Assembly: GCA_008360955.1 (NCBI GenBank)
Contig: LUCM01004935.1
Coordinates: forward strand, 1-64,000
Direction: 5' to 3'
From: Fasciolopsis buskii
Taxonomy: Eukaryota > Platyhelminthes > Trematoda > Plagiorchiida > Fasciolidae
DNA length: 64,000 bases
Below are positions 60,101 through 64,000 of this stretch, in pieces. The first letter of the stretch is position 1, and each line of letters opens with the position of its first letter. Below the pieces are notes generated by a model. That model was not told the DNA's origin. It did no database searches and saw nothing but the letters and a program-made list of their open reading frames with translations. The position numbers were made by a program, and so were the translations under genes.

Positions 60101-62026
60101 GGTCGTTAATTTTGTCTGGCCAGTATGGGGAAGGTCGCCGATTTACTATTGCTTCCCGATATCGGTTATTGGATGCGGAAAAACAAGTGAAACTCTTATC
60201 ATGAATTGCACTAGAGACTGCTTGTATCATTTTAGATAACCAAAAGATCAACCTCAAGCAGACACACTGTGCATAGAAAACGCGACTCTGCATCAATACT
60301 TTGTTGCAAAGCATTGAAAAACAGTTTGGGCACAGTCACAAAATCAAACTTATTCGATCTGCTCCGGAGAATGGACTGACGATGTGTGAGATTACCTTTA
60401 TAGCCTTTTAATCCTTCTGGGCCTCGTTCTCCAGGATCTCCAATTTCGCCTTCCTCCCCGACACCTTGGGGACCATCAGGGCCCATGGAACCTTCGATTC
60501 CTTGAGAATGTTTGAAAAAAGAGTGTGAATAGAAAGTCCAAGTCACTGTACTTTGAAATGAATCACGAAATGAATAATGTTCCGCTTAGAATGGTGCAAT
60601 CGATGTAGAAAAAATCGAAGCATCATAGGTTATGGTCATTTCGGATATCAAGGTGTAGGTAAAATAAAGTCGCTGGACGATGTTATTTGGAATCTGTTCC
60701 GGAAAAACGTTAGCCATTGTAAAGTGACCATTGGCGAGCTAAAAAATCCATGAAAAACTCAGTGGCCGGCAAGTAAATATTCGACATTTTGCTTCTTTTG
60801 TATAATACAAAGAGCGGCAATATTTCTGGGAGATTTTATTCCAGATATCTAGGAGTTACCGGATGCAGACGACGGAAAGGTTCTGAATCGGAAAGAAAAG
60901 ATTGCTGGCTGCTCAAAATACTGGTCGCTGCAGCCCTCGTCCCAGCTTGTTTATTTATCCTATTATGGGTAACATTGACTAAAGAATACGGAGACAAAGT
61001 AGTGTTGTTGATAACATTCATGCCCGCGGTAGCTAGCTGAGGGCAAACAACCTTTTTCACCATAAGTAGACTCAGGCTTAACAATACTCTTTGCAATGCT
61101 TCTCGCTGGTATACATGGTCGAAGAATGCTCTCGATATGAAGTATATAATTTCCCCTGCTAACTGTGACAATCCCTTTTTTGTGACGCTTGTAAGAATCG
61201 TAATAAAAAAGAACACGAATATTGTACTACGGGAAAATAAATGGTATATTGGTAGTGTTCCACCCCGACGGTCACTTGTAATGCAAAGCCATAGAAACGC
61301 TTCAAACACTGTTGAGGCCTAGTGATTAGAAATGGCTTATGGGTTGATGGAAATGCTAGGTCGGACGGTAAGTTGACCGTGCACGTGCTATTTGATGAGA
61401 CACAATGAGGGTTGCACTGTCTACTTAATGTTTTTTTTAGCTTAAGGACAACTTGTGTGAGCCTGAGTGGCAGAGACCAAGGGAAGTTTACCATCGAAAT
61501 TAAAGTTGCATGCGTTCTTCAAAACTTTCTTCTTTGTGCTCCCAGCACATCGATTAACCTGCGTTTGCGATTGAGAATAGCATATCTAGGTCTTATGAGA
61601 CGAAGTACAAGAACCACAGCGGAGGATGTGTGGCGAAGTTTGTAGGAATCAAGAGTGCTAAATGATGACTACTAAAATATTACAAAGGACAAGCAAAGTA
61701 GGATTTAAAGGTCCCAGACCTCGATAGTTGGTTTAAAATCAAGAGGAAAATACATAGTGTGAAATAATACCTACTGGAGCAAAAAATATTCCGTTATTTG
61801 TGTAATATGACCAAAATCTCCCCATCTAACAGGCTGTCGAAATATCAAAACTCACCTGCTGGCCCCGTATCACCTTTGTCACCCTGTGGCCCAGGTGGAC
61901 CCCGATCACCGCGTTCTGCTGGGAGAGGAGGCTTGCCAGTTTCACCTTTGCGTCCACGTTCACCTTTTGGACCTTCCTCGCCGACTTCACCGGGTTCTCC
62001 TTTTTCACCACGTTCACCATCAATGT
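47851..62026 (-). CDS. COL4A: type IV collagen alpha chain B (5' part outside window)
   Basis: Basement-membrane collagen chain. Thirteen exons give 1,038 C-terminal residues plus TGA: about 810 helix residues and an NC1 domain with all 12 cysteines. NC1 landmarks are [72 protein letters not shown] and [11 protein letters not shown]. The helix is unusually acidic, with strings such as [13 protein letters not shown] and [18 protein letters not shown]1 is closer to chain A than to vertebrate chains. The first half of NC1 ends GVSLIL where chain A has GYSFVM. No helix exon is seen between 62,027 and the right edge; the next exon, expected to resemble the 211-bp exon 20 of gene A, must lie beyond 64,000. 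Confidence 0.95.
49441..49727 (-). CDS. COL4A: COL4 B NC1 first half
   Basis: 287 bp, phase 1 to 0. [42 protein letters not shown] and [16 protein letters not shown]. No Met stands at the Met-93 position, and the Arg-x-Asp assembly motif reads Arg-x-Glu. Confidence 0.94.
49851..50585 (-). CDS. COL4A: COL4 B exon matching A exon 31, start of NC1
   Basis: 735 bp, as in A. Long acidic helix, interruptions [19 protein letters not shown] and GLVEGPRG, ending [19 protein letters not shown]1 continues to VSMDLG. Confidence 0.95.
50973..51077 (-). CDS. COL4A: COL4 B exon matching A exon 30
   Basis: 105 bp, as in A. Interruption [12 protein letters not shown]; donor GTACGT, also as in A. Confidence 0.92.
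52124..52321 (-). CDS. COL4A: COL4 B exon, 3' part of A exon 29
   Basis: 198 bp, phase 1 to 1. Cys interruption [13 protein letters not shown]. Donor GTAAGT. Confidence 0.92.
53807..53914 (-). CDS. COL4A: COL4 B exon, 5' part of A exon 29
   Basis: 108 bp, phase 1 to 1. [13 protein letters not shown] and unbroken triplets. Together with the next exon it spans the single 303-bp exon of gene A. Confidence 0.92.
54221..54461 (-). CDS. COL4A: COL4 B exon matching A exon 28
   Basis: 241 bp, as in A, phase 0 to 1. Interruption [12 protein letters not shown]. Donor GTAAAT. Confidence 0.93.
55135..55442 (-). CDS. COL4A: COL4 B exon matching A exon 27
   Basis: 308 bp, as in A, phase 1 to 0. Donor is the unusual GTCGGT. 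Interruptions [21 protein letters not shown] and [10 protein letters not shown]. Confidence 0.9.
56726..56878 (-). CDS. COL4A: COL4 B exon matching A exon 26
   Basis: 153 bp (144 in A). The junction codon is GCT, so Ala replaces the usual Gly: APSAAPDGEKG. Unbroken triplets follow. Confidence 0.91.
57378..57677 (-). CDS. COL4A: COL4 B exon matching A exons 24 and 25 fused
   Basis: 300 bp against 135 plus 171 in A, so one intron differs. Interruptions [26 protein letters not shown] (Cys within a glycosylation sequon) and GEDAPSA at the 3' end. Acceptor CCTGCAAG. Confidence 0.93.
58858..58998 (-). CDS. COL4A: COL4 B exon matching A exon 23
   Basis: 141 bp, as in A. Very acidic: [20 protein letters not shown]. 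Interruption [12 protein letters not shown]. Confidence 0.92.
60396..60500 (-). CDS. COL4A: COL4 B exon matching A exon 22
   Basis: 105 bp (108 in A). [13 protein letters not shown] then [12 protein letters not shown]. The RGDS of chain A is absent. Confidence 0.92.
61856..62026 (-). CDS. COL4A: COL4 B exon matching A exon 21
   Basis: 171 bp, phase 1 to 1. Junction codon GAC (Asp), then [12 protein letters not shown]. Interruption [13 protein letters not shown]. Identical length to its partner in gene A. Confidence 0.92.
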
Positions 62027-62239
62027 CTAAATCAAAGTGTATAGATAGGTGTTAACTGGTATGATAATGGCACGCTGTCTCAACGACTTGCAATCCTCAT
62101 TGATCGTAGCTCTGCATTTTCACCCGCCTTTAAACAGACTAAGTGATTTTATAAACTCATGCATCCAAACAACCCAAACTTGACGAGATATTGGAGAACA
62201 GTTTACAATAATCTAATGGCTAAGATAAGTCACCAAAGC

Positions 62240-63640
62240 ATAGCATCAACATCGTCATCATTCACTATTAATTGGCGTGACGAGCCCCGCTGACCACTGC
62301 CTTTCTCACCGAGTTACACGTTGCTGTAGAGAGAATGAATATACAAAGGAGGCAACGAGTGAACCTACAGAGGTGGGAAAAGAAAGAAAAGCCACAGTTG
62401 CTAAGGCATAGGATACGCCCTAGCTGTACAAACCCACTTTCTTTTGACAGATGACGATAACACGATGGGTACTGTTCATGGTTTGCTGTCACATCCTTCA
62501 AGGTCTCCACCAACTGGTTGGCTGATCCTTCGGACCCCAACTACGGAGATGTCAGACACCTGCATTAACAAAGCTCCCCGCAGATTTCTTCGTTGCTCTC
62601 TGTCGCGTCATCTGTCGGCCTCAAAGTAGCTTCTACCATTCGGTGGGAGGAACGAAAAATACGTCACTTTATGGTAGACGAGTGTTCGTCATACGCAATA
62701 CGTGATCCAACCAATGTAGTCTACTAAATTTCATGCTATAAGATAAAGTGTTCTCGCAACCGGTACCGAATATTCGATTTCTAACCTTAGCATGCCTCAT
62801 GCGGTCACTCCGTCATATCGTAGTTATAAAACGCAAACATCGATGGCCAAAAGCACCTTGGGTACCCAAACTCAACGTGTTGCAACCTTACAACAGAACA
62901 GCGCACTCCGGTGCAGCATGCTCGAAGTGTCAGGTAGAGGCCGCAAGTGCTTCAGTCCAGCAGCTGTCTAGGTAACTGAAACGGTCGGCAATCGTTAGAC
63001 CCTGTCCACCCAGCATCAAGTTCGGGACTACTGTCGTCCAGTCTTGCAACAGTACTCTGCTATTTGAAGGTGAAGGCGCATGCCAAATGGAACTACAACT
63101 CTTCCCAGTCTGTCTAGTGCAAGTTGTGCATATTCTGCGGATTCAAACAAGCACACGAGGTCGTCGGCAAAATCTAGGTTGGACAGCTTCTCCTCGTTTG
63201 TCAGCTCGACGTCTATATCACAAAGACCTCCTAAGGAATTCCGCACTACCCTGTCCACGACAAAGTTAAATAGTAGTGGAGAAACGTGATGCCACTGTCG
63301 AACAACGCTGGTTGTTTCTTAGGAACTTGATAGTCCATCGTATACACTTCTGAACCATAGGTATGGAAATCCAGTGCTCTCAGGAGGTTCATGAATGTTT
63401 CAGTATACCACTCCGGTGGGGATTATTGAGTAAGGCTATTCGATCGATTCAGTAGAAGGCATCTTTCTGGTGGAGAAGAGCCAGTACTGTCGGACAAAGG
63501 TGTTTGTCGCACATTTGGAGTAACTGGCTAATGGTAAAATTCTGGTAAATGAAACTTCCATCTAGGCAAAGTGCGGTTCCTTGTTTGCGGACGTTACTAT
63601 CGCGAACTGATGTCACGTGACACAGCATTGTCACTTCCAG
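62240..63640 (-). mobile_element. RTE-type non-LTR retrotransposon fragment (reverse transcriptase and C-terminal end)
   Basis: The minus strand at 63,028-63,258 reads DRVVRNSLGG, LTNEEKLSNLDFADDLVCLF and LALDRLGRVVVPFGMRL: the reverse transcriptase palm with FADD for the usual YADD. Upstream pieces (63,449-63,634) and downstream pieces continue in shifted frames. On the plus strand, GGTAGACGAGTGTT and CGTGATCCAACCA match the copy near 22.6 kb. Stops and frameshifts mark it as dead. It lies in a gene B intron, sense orientation. Confidence 0.75.
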
Positions 63641-64000
63641 AGTTAAGCAGTGGTATGAAGAAATAACACTGCCAGAATGAAATTAGGTGAATCAATCAAC
63701 CGACGTCAAAGTACTTCTCACCATCCATCATATCCTTAATTCACCATGAGTAGAGAGATCTACGGTAGCCTGTAACGAAGAAAGAAACCGATTTGTGCTA
63801 AAAGTATGATGCAATAGCGTCCAATAATTTTGCAATATCCAAAAGTTAAATCAGGAGTGGAATGAGACTTGGAAACATTGGACATCTTTCAGTATCTTTT
63901 GGGTCCTCTTGACTTGGCGATTCCTATGGAGTCATGTCTTATATCACGCTCCGTGACAGGTCGCAATTTTCTTATCCACCTTCAATGAGCTGGTGATCCA

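Noticed and set aside
60836..61309. 157-codon minus-strand frame and overlapping plus-strand frame with a hydrophobic stretch
   Set aside because: No family motif, no supported splice sites, and it lies in a gene B intron; likely chance.
1..64000. CRISPR arrays, bacterial operons, plasmid or phage features, and rRNA genes
   Set aside because: None seen; the window is eukaryotic with spliced genes throughout.

Overview
The window reads as nuclear DNA of a flatworm, most likely a digenean fluke. It is intron-rich and AT-rich, with introns from 36 bp to over 3 kb. It carries fragments of an RTE-type non-LTR retrotransposon of the kind common in fluke genomes, and many microsatellites. No bacterial or viral genes are visible. 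The species call is an inference from gene content and intron style.

Layout: (1) 1-6,700, plus strand: most of a Speedy/RINGO (SPDY) cell-cycle gene. Its helical core, the C-terminal basic segment and a Cys-x-x-Cys tail can be read over a 3.3-kb intron and two micro-introns of 36 and 37 bp; the N-terminal exon was not found. (2) 6,691-11,824: spacer with no gene I can support. (3) 11,825-46,426, minus strand: a complete type IV collagen chain gene (here chain A), rebuilt as 33 coding exons, 5,307 nt and 1,768 residues: signal peptide, 7S cysteine box, long interrupted Gly-X-Y helix and a 12-cysteine NC1 domain. Every splice phase closes. (4) 46,427-47,850: 1.4-kb spacer that must hold the chain A promoter and the chain B 3' end. 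(5) 47,851-62,026, minus strand: the C-terminal 1,038 residues (13 exons) of a second type IV collagen chain (chain B), whose 5' part lies beyond the right edge. (6) 62,027-64,000: chain B intron holding a second RTE fragment.

The two collagen genes lie head-to-tail on the same strand, not head-to-head from a shared promoter as in vertebrate COL4A1/COL4A2. Their 3' exons match almost one for one (171, 141, 308, 241, 105 and 735 bp are identical in length), and their NC1 domains share residues not seen in vertebrate chains. This fits a local tandem duplication. Both products should act outside cells, in basement membrane, as chains of triple-helical protomers that join through the 7S and NC1 domains. 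Residue differences in NC1 suggest the two chains have divided the Met and Lys partners of the sulfilimine cross-link.

The most striking non-coding structure is a perfect 111-bp inverted repeat with a 2-bp spacer (21,537-21,760) inside a chain A intron. The transcript would fold into a fully paired hairpin.
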